DNA of 64,000 nucleotides from Escarpia spicata (Eukaryota; Annelida; Polychaeta; Sabellida; Siboglinidae). How positions within the stretch are numbered: position 1 is the first letter of the stretch; each line of letters opens with the position of its first letter. The position numbers were made by a program, and so were the translations under genes. The DNA lies in assembly GCA_963995525.1 (NCBI GenBank), contig OZ023213.1, positions 22,718,278 through 22,782,277 of the forward strand, read 5' to 3'. A model generated the notes under the pieces. That model was not told the origin of the DNA and did no database searches. It worked only from the letters and a program-made list of their open reading frames with translations. This document shows positions 1 to 10,985 of the stretch, piece after piece.

Positions 1-257
1 GCATGCATGCACGGGCACACACACATGTTAGTTTGATTACAGTAAAATTTATGGTGCTTCCAACAAATAGGTGTAAATATAAATAAACATCGTGTATGCA
101 TGCATGTTTCTGTCACGGGCCAATGATGCGACTTACAGAGAAAAAAAATTTGGAACCATCAGTTATGTTGTTGAATATTTCTTGGAATGTGGAAATGACT
201 TTTATAATTTATTTAGTTGTTATGTTAGCGAGACAAAGAACAGTTCATGTGGCCTAC

Positions 258-3200
258 CTGAACCATGCATAGTTGTACCACCGCACAACGCGAAACTGCA
301 AATAACTGGGCACTTCGTGGTCATGCATATATGATTTGGCTCCATCCTGCAAATGCCATAGTCTCACAATATATCCAATTCAGTGCACATTTAAACTCAA
401 TAAAAAACCAAGCAGAAGATCAAATTAATGGATTATTTCACCAACAAATCTTTGATAATTAACAATAAAAATGGAAGAGTAGAGAATCCTCACCAGGAGT
501 CTTTCAAATTCTGTACGAGCTGCATTCCTGGATGCAATTACGCTGCCAACCTGACCTGGATGTATAGCAATAGTGTACAATATTATTTATTTTACACAAT
601 ATGTAAAAGCTGTATGCAATGCCAAAATACTGTGATTGTGTCAAGAGAAGAGTTCTAGTTACATGGCAAATCAATGAAAATTTATGTTTTATCAGAATGA
701 AACCCAATGTGATATTTTGTACTACGCTGTACAGAGGATGGAGCAGTCTTTTATAATTCTGGGGTTAAAAGCACTCACTGCTTTTTCAAAATTAATAATA
801 ATTTAGCAAAACTTCTAAGGCACGTAAATTGTCAGGGATTCAAGCTCAGAATCATTAAGTATGTTAACATAAAAAGGACACTAGTCGTCATTAGTGCAAG
901 AGACTGCCAAGGATTTATGAAGAAATGTAATAAAAAAATATGGCTGTTAAGTTTTTATTTCAGATGATTCTATATGATGAGGAGTTTCATCCAAATTATT
1001 GTTAAATGCAGTTCAGGGAAAACATGGCTCAGCCACTGGCACAAAAGAAACTGGATTTAAACACCATATATGAAATTATATTTTGCTTCAACACACGCCT
1101 AAGATGTATTAATTTTGAAGGAATTCAAATAGAATACAACAAACTCCAGCTGTACAATCGGAAAGATTATGTACTTAATTAAATGGTACTGTCAGTGGTT
1201 TCAGTGGCTATATAATTTTTTTTATCATACCTATAATCATACAATGTACAAAACCACAGACTATATGGCACCATTTTTACACCATACTCCAATTAGCACA
1301 TTTCTGTGTCACTGTGTAAAAATCAAACTTTCTTTTCTTCATTCATAAATTAAACCAATTATCAGCCACCAAAAGCCTATCAAATAAAACTGGTTATAAA
1401 GAAATGCTGTTGAAACAATAACAAGATCACACTTACCAACAATTGCCGCAAATATAAATACACCAATGAGGTAGCTGCCAATAGCCAAGCTATACCTGAC
1501 AGCAAGAACATATTTGAGTGATGAAAAACATACATTTATGTAACACTAACCAAACATTACATGGCTTTGTGTATATACAAATAATTATTAATGTTGCAGT
1601 TCATACCTGCACTTGTTAAATCAAGCAATGACAACTTCATGTTTTACATAGCAACTATTTACCCTATATGGTCGATTCCCACGAAACGTTGACAAACAGG
1701 TTCCAAGGCTATAACTCATTTAATAATTGGAAGGCTGGAATGATGCTGTACGCATGCATCTTTGTTGGGGCTTTCTGGGGAACCTTACTTTTGTATATGT
1801 ACCATGGAATCTCTGAGTACTGTCCCCAAAAAATTTGTAATTTCTGCTCTGTTTTTGTTAAATATATGCCATCAGTACTTTAAAATGCATTGTATTATTC
1901 AAACAACATACGCAAGGTATACAGTTAATGTTTGGCTATGAAGGTCGATGTCTCAGGCATTATTGATCAAAATTAAAACTTCAGGTCAAAACCCTGATTT
2001 TTCTCATGTTGGGGAACTTTTCTGAAACCGTCCGTCTGCAGTCATTCATATAGAAAAATGTAGTACAACAGTTCATTAAATAACACAGATTTCACACTCA
2101 ACTTGATGCCACAGCTGGATACATGTGTCCTGTGCTGTTTTAAATCAAAAGTGTTGGCTAATAAATTGTGTTGAGCGACAAAACCGATTTGGGGAAGTTT
2201 TTCATGAAACCATACGTCGCAACTTTGAATACGCATTGTAAGTAGAGATTTGTAGATTAGTAAGAAATATTAATTGGTCATACATAACACATAACAAGGT
2301 AACTATATGACAAAATTGTAATTTGTAGATACATTTCCCTTCGATTTATTTTGCTTTTACTGGTCTTTGCAACCGTACGTCTCCCGAAACCGTACGTCGG
2401 CTCTAACTGCCAGTTGGTTCATCGACCCAGTCACCCCATTTATCGTTATTTTTGGGAATCAGATGACGCCAAGCGAAAACAGAAGTTCGGTATCGAACAT
2501 GGCAAGCCCAATAGGTTGAACACAAGGGCAGAGTCTTCAAGAATGTGAAACTGACCCAAGTTGTACAAAGTACAAGAGACATCACAGACCAACTCATATC
2601 CGGCATGGCCGAGTTCCGTGAGCACTGTCACCTGGTGACCATCCAATATCACCAGATCCGCATTTTGAAGCAGTTCATGGCGGAAAAGACGGAGGCAACG
2701 GTCCAGATGGACTATACTGAAAATTGGGTGTGTAGATACCAGGACGAAATAACGGCAGTGTACTATGTCAAGTCCCAGGTGGCCATTCACCCAATGGTGG
2801 TACACTTCAAGCAGGACGGCGAACTTTGTGCCAAGAGCTACTTGTAGATTACAAGTGTCACTGCTCACACTGTTGAAGGAAGTAAATGAAATCATTCTGG
2901 AACTGTCAACTCTGCACTTCATCACAGACTCACCAACTTCGCCGCACCGGAACCTCACAAGTGTTCCATCCAACATGTTCTGGTTGGGAGAGCACTCAAC
3001 TGGCGCTGGAGAGGGGGAGGAGGAGATGGATGACATATAGGTGGTGGAAAGGGTAGAGAGGCAGGTGGTGGAGGAGAGAGGTGACAGATATGTGGTGGTG
3101 GAAAGGGTAGAGAGGGAGGTGGTGGAGGAGAGGGGTGACAGACATGTGGTGGTGGAAAGGGTCGAGAAACAGGTGGTGGAGGAGAGGGGAGACACAAGTG

Positions 3201-6200
3201 GTGGTGGAAAGGGTCGAGAGACAGGTAGTGGAGGAGAGGGGAGACACAAGTGGTGGTGGAAATGGTAGAGAGACAGGTGGTGAAGGAGAGAGGTGACAGA
3301 CATGTGGTGGTGGAAAGGGTCGAGAGACAGGTGGTGGAGGAGAGAGGTGACAGACATGTGGTGGTGGAAAGGGTAGAGAGACAGGTGGTGGAGGAGAGAG
3401 GTGACAGACATGTGGTGGTGGAAAGGGTAGAGAGACAGGTGGTGGAGGAGAGAGGTGACAGACATGTGGTGGTGGAAAGGGTAGAGAGACAGGTGGTGGA
3501 GGAGAGAGGTGACAGACATGTGGTGGTGGAAAGGGTAGAGAGGCAGGTGGTGAAGGAGAGAGGTGACATACATGTGGTGGTGGAAAGGGTAGAGAGGGAG
3601 GTGGTGGAGGAGAGGGGTGACAGACATGTGGTGGTGGAAAGGGTAGAGAGACAGGTGGTGGAGGAGAGGGGTGACAGACATGTGGTGGTGGAAAGGGTCG
3701 AGAGACAGGTGGTGGAGGAGAGAGGTGACAGACATGTGGTGGTGGAAAGGGTAGAGAGGCAGGTGGTGAAGGAGAGAGGTGACAGACATGTGGTGGTGGA
3801 AAGGGTCGAGAGACAGGTGGTGGAGGAGAGAGGTGACAGACATGTGGTGGTGGAAAGGGTCGAGAGACAGGTGGTGGAGGAGAGAGGTGACAGACATGTG
3901 GTGGTGGAAAGGGTAGAGAGGCAGGTGGTGAAGGAGAGAGGTGACAGACATGTGGTGGTGGAAAGGGTAGAGAGGGAGGTGGTGGAGGAGAGGGGTGACA
4001 GACATGTGGTGGTGGAAAGGGTAGAGAGACAGGTGGTGGAGGAGAGGGGTGACAGACATGTGGTGGTGGAAAGGGTCGAGAGACAGGTGGTGGAGGAGAG
4101 AGGTGACAGACATGTGGTGGTGGAAAGGGTAGAGAGGGAGGTGGTGGAGGAGAGGGGTGACAGACATGTGGTGGTGGAAAGGGTGGAGAGGCAGGTGGTG
4201 AAGGAGAGAGGTGACAGACATGTGGTAGTGGAAAGGGTAGAGAGGCAGGTGGTGGAGGAGAGAGGTGACAGACATGTGGTGGTGGAAAGGGTAGAGAGGG
4301 AGGTGGTGGAGGAGAGGGGTGACAGACATGTGGTAGTGGAAAGGGTAGAGAGGGAGGTGGTGAAGGAGAGAGGTGACAGACATGTGGTAGTGGAAAGGGT
4401 AGAGAGGGAGGTGGTGGAGGAGAGGGGTGACAGACATGTGGTGGTGGAAAGGGTAGAGAGGCAGGTGGTGAAGGAGAGAGGTGACAGACATGTGGTGGTG
4501 GAAAGGGTAGAGAGGGAGGTGGTGGAGGAGAGGGGTGACAGACATGTGGTGGTGGAAAGGGTCGAGAAACAGGTGGTGGAGGAGAGGGGAGACACAAGTG
4601 GTGGTGGAAAGGGTAGAGAGACAGGTGGTGGAGGAGAGGGGAGACACAAGTGGTGGTGGAAAGGGTAGAGAGACAGGTGGTGGAGGAGAGGGGAGACACA
4701 AGTGGTGGTGGAAAGGGTCGAGAGACAGGTGATGGAGGAGAGGGGAGACACAAGTGGTGGTGGAAAGGGTAGAGAGACAGGTGATGGAGGAGAGGGACGA
4801 CAGAGAGGTGGTTCAAGAGAAGGATGAGAGAGCAGTGGTGCTTTTGAAACATTCAGTTCAAGTTTCATCAATTGTTCTTAAAATTACATTTCGACAAATT
4901 AAAAAAGTGGTCGGTTAGACTTTACATAAATAACGTTATGAAAACATTGTAGTCATGTTCTGTTGTTCAGTATGTTAATAAAATGATAAGAATGATTTAG
5001 AAACACATATATGGAACACTCACGGGAATGGCTTTACACTCGGGTGTGTATGTGGACAAAATTTAAGTAAAAAGTGGTCAAATAAGAAAAAAATACTCTA
5101 TTCTACTGAAACCATACATAAGCATGAAACCATACGTCTCCGACAGTTTCTTAGCCCACACCTCAATATTTGTGCAAAGAATATGAAGTAACATGAGCGC
5201 TTGGTATCTGTAACGTTTGTACAACCAATTTAAATACTTACATCATGACCTTTTGACAGTTAATACACAATACACATTATAAGAGGAGGTACATGAAACC
5301 GTACATCTCCGGCGTTTTCTTAATTAGAATAATAAGAATAGGACAGAATCACCTACATATCACTAACATAATCAATTTAGACTGTCGGATATATACCAAA
5401 ACGTTCATAAAACAAGTTAGAGTTGTCCAATGGTCTCGCCAGTAACTTACTCCATTGTACTGAAAAGTATATTATATGAAACCGTACACCTGCAAATTCT
5501 AAACTGTTTACAAATTGATAGTTATAAATCAGTGTCAATAAGGTATACCCTGTGGAAAAGCTCAATGTGTATACCTTGCCATGAATGTATTTTAAAAATA
5601 AAACTTGCATTCCCCTTGTAGTGGTAATATGTAACAGAAAGTCACCTTTATAAAACATCAAGTCTGAGAAGGCACAAAATACTTCAAAGCTCCCCCTTAA
5701 AAAAGAAGTCCGAAACATATTTCTTACTGAATTTAAAACACAAATGTGTTATACATACATTAAAATTAAATTCCACAGGTAAATGTGAGATGAAATAGTT
5801 GTAGCAGTTTCCAAGTAGAGGGACTTATGTGCAGACGTATGGTTTCAGAACGTAAACACTTGCTATTTCTATTAGCTGTCAAATGCTCAATTTCAGGATT
5901 TAACTTGCCCAATCTTATTCTCCGATTACCTCAATATGTTCTTTTTGTACTACAGAAAACACAACTTTATACGCATATGTTTATTTTTGTCCCCCTATGA
6001 ACACCATTTGTCAACGTTTCGTGGGAATCGACCATATATTATATACATACATATATGTGTATAATACACAGTCATAGCAGACACTTTAACAAGTAACAGG
6101 TTTGAAAAAACAAAGCTTCACATACTCTGTATAGTGTATATATGTGGTAATGTATGGCTAAACTGGGTGAGACTAAATCTGTCATAAACAAAGCCAACAA

Positions 6201-9200
6201 AAATGTGGACAAGCTTTGCTAGTTGACATATTATACCATTACTAGACAACGGACACCATAAATTCTCATCAATTGAACCGTTTTTTATAATTCATTATTA
6301 TACTTACCAACAGACTCAGGTTCAACTCTTAATTGAATTGGAACTGAATTCATAAAAAAATGCATGAATTTGAATTGAATCCCGCAAAGTAAGATGAAGA
6401 ATTGAATGAATTGATCAAAACAGAAAATAAATTTATAATGTTTTTTATATATAAATAATAAAACAACTACCAGTATAACTTTATACCCCAGTTTTACTAG
6501 CAGCATAGAACACAGCTACTTGACCACCTGAGAATTACCGTTTGCTGAGGGGGCGAATTAGCTTTTGTTCTTTAGCTAGGCTGCAAGGTCGTACTATATT
6601 ATACTGTACTGGTGCAGGTTGTCTGACTTGAGTCAACATAACCCTTCAGTACACTCAGACTATAGTACTTGGCACAAGGCCTGCTTAGGACTGTCTCTGT
6701 TGAGAACAAAGCAGGGTTATTATGGACTTATGCTTAATTAAACAACTTAAAGGGCTACTATTTGCTAATGTTACCGATTTGAATTAGAATTGAATTGGAA
6801 TTGAATAAAATGAATTGAATCTAAATTTATCCTTTTTGTGAGTATGTTGAATTGAATTGGAATTGATAGAAGTGAATTGAACCCAGGTTTGCTTACTAAG
6901 GTATATAATCAGAGCACTGGTAAAACTAACATAGAAGGTTATATTTCTGTCATGTATCAGCAGCAGGGATGGGTCAAGTACATGCACAATGTACTTGAAT
7001 ACAAGTACTTTCAATTTTGCCAAGCCAAGTACTCAGCTAAAAAATATAGGCAACTAAAAGTACTTTGTGAAAAACTCAAGTGTAAGTACAAAGTACTTTG
7101 AAAATTTTAGTCAAGTACAGTCAAGTACGTTTATGTTTCATAATGGTGAAAGTCAAAGCGATGAAAACTCAAAAGCAGCAGTATTATGCATTTTTTCATT
7201 ATTTATTTAAGTCAAGTAGTCAACAACTGATCAAGTCATCAGATACTGTTAGTTTATCCCATGTAATTGACTCATGGCTCCAACTCTCAGCTGACATGCA
7301 TGTAAGTGCCTGGGCTTATCATCCCCTTTATCCTTATAAGCCAATCAACCACCATCACAAGTACCATCAATTATGTTTCGTGTTATGAAGCTTTGTACAA
7401 AATAAGAATAAATATACATTTTCACTGTAGCCATTTCTTTTCAATCATTCCGATAGACCCAACTACTTAATAAAAACGTACAAAAGTACTTGTAAAAGTA
7501 CTTGCAAAGTCCAATTACTTTGATGATCAAGTACAAGTCCAAGTACTGCACTCAGCAAAATGGCAAGTACAAGTCCAGTACTTGCTGTACTTGAGTACAC
7601 AAGTACTCGAGTACTTTAACCCATCCCTGATCAGCAGTTATTTTTACCTTAAAAATACTTTGAAGTGTACCAAGTTAAAAATGGCCAGTTTGCGAGTTTC
7701 TGGATGTTTCCATACTTTTGGCCTAAATGCTGCCAGTTTTTGCTATTTCTAGTACTGGTTAGTTACATTGTGTATCTTGTACAATTAGATGGTACCGAGT
7801 TACATAAATCTACATCAAATGTGCTCGTATGAACATGTGGACCACAGCACTGGTTTTCAAGCATATGTAATGGTAAAGATTCACTGAATAAATTGTTGTT
7901 ACATTAGCAGCTAAAGCCTACCCAGGTACTCATTCAGTGAACATTAATTTACCAACAAATTATTTTTGAATAAAAACTATTTACCATATGCTTAATGGTG
8001 CATTCTTGTTAAACACTGTTACATTTACTTACAATTTTGGAAAAACGGTTCCACTGACCTTTAAGTTCCTATTACTGTACTTAAAAAGATCTCATTCTCT
8101 AAACTCCCATCAGCATTGATGCCAGAATAATCAAAGAAATGACTGTGGGCATCTACGGAAGTATCGATCTAACAAAACAAGAAGTTACTTACTCCCAGTT
8201 GGTTTCTGGGTGCCGTATATCTCCAATGTTTGTCAGTGTCATAGTGGCCCAGTAGAGGGATTTCAGGTATTGTCGCGATACAGGTGCAAATTCGCCTGTT
8301 GGCTCGGGATAAATCCACGAACCTTGGTGGTTTTCTGCTTTTGACAGCATAAAATAGAATGCTGCAAACCAGTGAGCACCAAGGAATAGCATGTGTGTAA
8401 GATTGGCCACACGCCATACATTTGGGAATAATGCCTTCATTCCAACAACATTCATGAATTGATATGTCCGATACACCTTGATGAATCTTGGAAATCGTAG
8501 AAGTGGGTGGATTCCCACAAGTAACTGTAAAAAGTCTAATGGTATCAAGGCTACTAAGTCATAGATGAACATGCTTGATTTGACATAATGTAACGCAAGT
8601 TTCTTGGTGTCACAAACAAGCATGCCCATTTCAAGGTATCCTGTGCGCATCTGCACACCAATGTCGCAAATGTATATCATGTCCGCTATGGTATCTGTAA
8701 AAAACCAGAATGTGTCATAGCCTTTCTGGATGTCGGTGAACGCTTCACGAGCAATGACTGTCCACGCATTGTACAGAACAATTAGCGACAAGAATGCTAG
8801 CCACAAATACATGCCGTCTCCTTCAGGAGAAATTACATACGCACTCGACATGTAGGTACTAGCTCTAACTTTACCACCCTTATGTGTTGTGACTTGAGCA
8901 GGTTTTGCTTCTTTAAGGTTGAGGGTCTGTCGAGGTACGTTTGTGGCAAATCGTAGCATGAATACATCTGTGGATAGCTTACGAGATGATGCTCTCGGAG
9001 TTGTCAGATCAAGCCTTTGTTTTTCAATCTCCTCATTGCTGTTTGTCACAGCACCTTGAGACTTTGAACTTCCTGTCGTCATCGCCTCGTTTTCTTTTCC
9101 TGGCACAATGCTATGTGACTTTGCTGACCATCCGAGATTCTTCAGTTGTCTAGAGAATATGTTGCCTTTTTTGTTGCTGGTAGTAGCTCTCGATTGACCA

Positions 9201-10012
9201 GCAGTTACAACAGCTTTTGCCGCTCGGCAACCCTTCCCTATGCTAGTACTACTAACTGCCAGTTTTCCTGAGATTGCATCTGTGCTATGACTCAATCGAG
9301 TTTTCCTACCATTGGATTCTGAACCATGGACGTTTGTCCGTAGTTCTACCTTATTTTGAAATAAACTTTTAAAAACAGAATGTTTCCACAGCACTGTTGG
9401 TAAGATGGTTTTACTGTTGGACTCCAGGAAACCCTTAGACTTATTAGCTTCTTCCTTATAAATGCTGCTTCCACTTCTAGATTTACTTAGAGGGATACTG
9501 ACAGCAGATGTGGGTGCAGTCCAGTGCTGTCTAGTAGTTGCATCGACAGTGCCTTGTGTTATTTGTGTACCGACTTTGATGGCGGGCGACAACGAATCCT
9601 CAGCACACTTAACTAATTCTTTCTTTGTGTACCTACTTCCTCCTGGTGCGTCAGTTGGTGTTCTCTTACTAGTTTTACGGATTAGCGATTTCCCCTTGTC
9701 TATGGTGGATAACCTATCTGTTCTGTGGTTTGGTGGTGTTTGCCTGGGTTTAGACCTGTGAAATATTCGTTGTTTAGTATGATGTCGATTTCTTGACGAA
9801 GAGGAGCTTCCAACAGCCAATCTGTCGCTACTTTTAGCGACAGATTGAGAGATCTGGCAAGACTCAGCACTAATCACACTTGTACTCATCACGGTGCCAG
9901 CGTTGGATATTTCAGGTTCCAGTTCCTCAGATGGTTTATCACTGATACCTGATGGAGCTTCCATGTCTATCTTCACCATTTTTAACCCACTATTTTTGTC
10001 TAGGTGAGTCAT
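258..10012 (-). CDS. Cyclic-nucleotide-gated cation channel, CNG/CNGL-like (3' end beyond window)
   Basis: Membrane cation channel gated by cyclic nucleotides; four coding exons are visible on the minus strand: 10012-8193, 1495-1437, 555-494 and 346-258. All junctions have GT-AG and the phases close, giving 676 codons plus 2 bases. A 5'UTR acceptor lies just before 10035, so the leader is spliced. Residues 1 to about 385 are Ser/Lys-rich, without a recognised domain and probably disordered. S1 starts near residue 400, followed by S2 to S6. The pore is at 584-600, with filter residues T-N-I-G-D at 8219-8233 where the family usually has T-T-I-G-E. S6 is split between exons 1 and 2 and reads GVFIFAAIVGQVG. 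The last two exons encode the C-linker (SYMHDHEVPSYLQ, RVVRWYNYAWF). The cyclic-nucleotide-binding domain is not in the window. A GD filter and this C-linker resemble insect CNGL more than CNGA. The intron 1496-8192 is full of transposons. Confidence 0.93.
2521..3000 (+). pseudogene. Decayed transposase-like (putative DDE/RNase H fold) fragment
   Basis: From about 2521 to 2847 one frame reads KGRVFKNVKLTQVVQSTRD and onward, with FREHCHLVTIQYHQIRILK, then a conserved-looking block VQMDYTENWVCRYQDEI and a block ending HPMVVHFKQDGELCAKSYL before a stop at 2845-2847. After a frameshift, about 2872-3000 reads LHFITDSPTSPHRN. These two blocks match, from memory, an uncharacterised protein family repeated in cnidarian and mollusc genomes that carries D-F-[AS]-E-N and TD-SPTSQYRN-type motifs. 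I infer that the two Asp residues belong to a DDE site. No intact open frame remains, so it is not functional as seen. It lies within the inverted-repeat element 1669-6034 and is probably what is left of its transposase. Confidence 0.6.
3041..4799. repeat. Minisatellite, 54-bp unit with 52-bp variants, about 32 copies
   Basis: The unit is 54 bp (checked by spacing of GACAGACATGTGG from 3295 to 3349) and reads GTGGTGGTGGAAAGGG, TAGAGAGACAGG, TGGTGGAGGAGAG, AGGTGACAGACAT. Near both ends are 52-bp variants with GACACAAGTGG instead (spacing 4591 to 4643). The plus strand is almost free of C. Because 54 is a multiple of 3 and the unit lacks stops, one plus frame and all three minus frames stay open for hundreds of codons; these frames are a by-product of the repeat. 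Variant types recur in blocks, which suggests higher-order duplication. Confidence 0.95.
6302..6890. repeat. AT-rich stretch with GAATTGAATTGGAATTG-type repeats
   Basis: Degenerate GAATTGAAT/GGAATTGAA arrays occur at about 6310-6420 and 6781-6890, separated by unrelated sequence. The outer edges (CAGGTTCAACT near 6318 and GAACCCAGGTTTGCTTAC near 6879) are roughly inverted, so this may be one degenerate foldback element. No coding potential seen. Confidence 0.4.
6964..7629. mobile_element. Non-autonomous hAT element (MITE), 666 bp
   Basis: The element begins CAGGGATGGGTCAAGTAC and ends with the inverse, TTAACCCATCCCTG. It is flanked by a perfect 8-bp duplication ATCAGCAG at 6956-6963 and 7630-7637. 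An 8-bp duplication and CAGGG termini are diagnostic of the hAT superfamily. The interior is rich in AAGTACT and CAAGTAC in both orientations, probably forming subterminal hairpins. No transposase is present. It lies in the large channel-gene intron. Confidence 0.9.
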
Positions 10013-10708
10013 TCTTCCTGTCGTTTGTTATGTCAACTGCAAATAGAAAAGTTCTGTGTTAATAAGATCATAACAAAAACTTTGCAGTTGTTCAGTTTTT
10101 ACCATGAACATTGCATAAGATTTTAATCAATGTATGAATATATATAGTGATACACAGCCTGCGAGATGATATATCAACATGCAACACACTTTATGAATAT
10201 ATCGCACATGTTGATAGAATGCACCACTAAAAGAAACAACTGCCAAGATAGGTGGTGGTGCACTTTGCCCTACATTACTTAATGTATGGTATTTATTGGT
10301 AGATATACCCCTAGGACCTAGTGCACCGTCAGTGCACTGTCTCTGTATGACAAGTTTAGGAAAATTGAGCATGACATTCCCAGCCCAATGCTATTACGTC
10401 AACATCTGTTTTTTTCACTGGTTATAACAGCCCAGGCGCCTAACATTGAAAGCAGCACCACTTGTTTAGGGGCGGTGTTTTTTCCTACTAACATTGCAAG
10501 TATTTGACTAAAACCAACTTGTTTAACAATTTGTTTACACAACATAAAATAAGGGCTGAAATAAGTAACTGGTACGAAGTTACAATATGGATGTATTTTG
10601 CAAAAAAGTCGTTCATATTTTTTATAAAAACAGCATATTTATATTAAGGGATAAGATCATCAACAAGCCGCCACTTGTCTAGTATTTGGACCCACCTCAA
10701 TTTTGCCA

Positions 10709-10985
10709 TTAATTTCATCATTCAACATCATCCCAGCCATATTTACTTTTTAAAATAATACGTCTTAGCGCACTTTTGAAGCCCAAATAGCACCCCAGTT
10801 TGCGCTAGTCTGTGCCGCTGTGGCCATGCATTACCGCATCGCTCGCGTAAAATGAGCGATATCGCGCAGCGGATGTTGATGCAAACTGGGACACTATTAA
10901 GTCTATTTCCACCTCAAAAATGCGTTATGACGCAATATTTTTAAATGTAAATATGCCTAGGATGATGTTGAATGATGGAACTAAC
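10709..10985. mobile_element. Foldback/MITE with arms of about 100 bp
   Basis: The left arm (from about 10709, with CATCATTCAACATCATCC and CCCAGTTTGCGC) pairs along about 100 bp with the reverse complement of the right arm (to 10985, with GCAAACTGGGACACTATT and GGATGATGTTGAATGATG), with a few mismatches and indels. The centre (about 10810-10870) is GC- and CpG-rich (ATCGCTCGCG, GATATCGCGCAGC). No open frame. It lies about 700 bp upstream of the channel start codon. Confidence 0.75.

Larger units (their letters stand above)
2022..5852. repeat. Dispersed GAAACCRTACGTC-like motifs inside the 1669-6034 element
   Basis: Copies in plus orientation begin near 2024 (GAAACCGTCCGTCTGC), 2207 (GAAACCATACGTCGC), 2371 (AACCGTACGTCTCC), 2386 (GAAACCGTACGTCGG), 5108 (GAAACCATACATAAG), 5125 (GAAACCATACGTCTCC), 5294 (GAAACCGTACATCTCC) and 5478 (GAAACCGTACACCTGC). 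One copy is in minus orientation at 5831-5847 and matches the first copy best (both TTCTGAAACC...GTCTGC). They flank the minisatellite and stay within the element. Subterminal repeats of this kind are often transposase-binding sites; that role is inferred. Confidence 0.65.
1669..6034. mobile_element. 4.37-kb DNA transposon with perfect 28-bp terminal inverted repeats
   Basis: Bases 1669-1696 (starting TGGTCGATTCCCACG, ending GACAAA) recur as an exact reverse complement at 6007-6034. Each end is flanked by TATA (1665-1668 and 6035-6038), a plausible target-site duplication, though the AT-rich flank leaves TA or TAT possible. Inside are a frameshifted DDE-like coding fragment (about 2521-3000, plus strand), repeated GAAACCRTACGTC-like motifs on both sides, and a 1.75-kb minisatellite. 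The element sits within the first coding intron of the minus-strand channel gene, with its own coding strand opposite to the host. The superfamily is not assigned: the flanks do not fit TTAA or 8-bp classes. Confidence 0.82.

Noticed and set aside
3041..4799. CRISPR-like or centromeric array
   Set aside because: Units are contiguous without unique spacers, the copy number is low, and the array sits inside a transposon within a gene intron.
2446..4871. Open frames of 751, 638 and 618 codons (minus) and 472 codons (plus)
   Set aside because: They are generated by the 54-bp tandem repeat, whose length is a multiple of 3 and which lacks stops. No domain, splice context or conserved start is seen.
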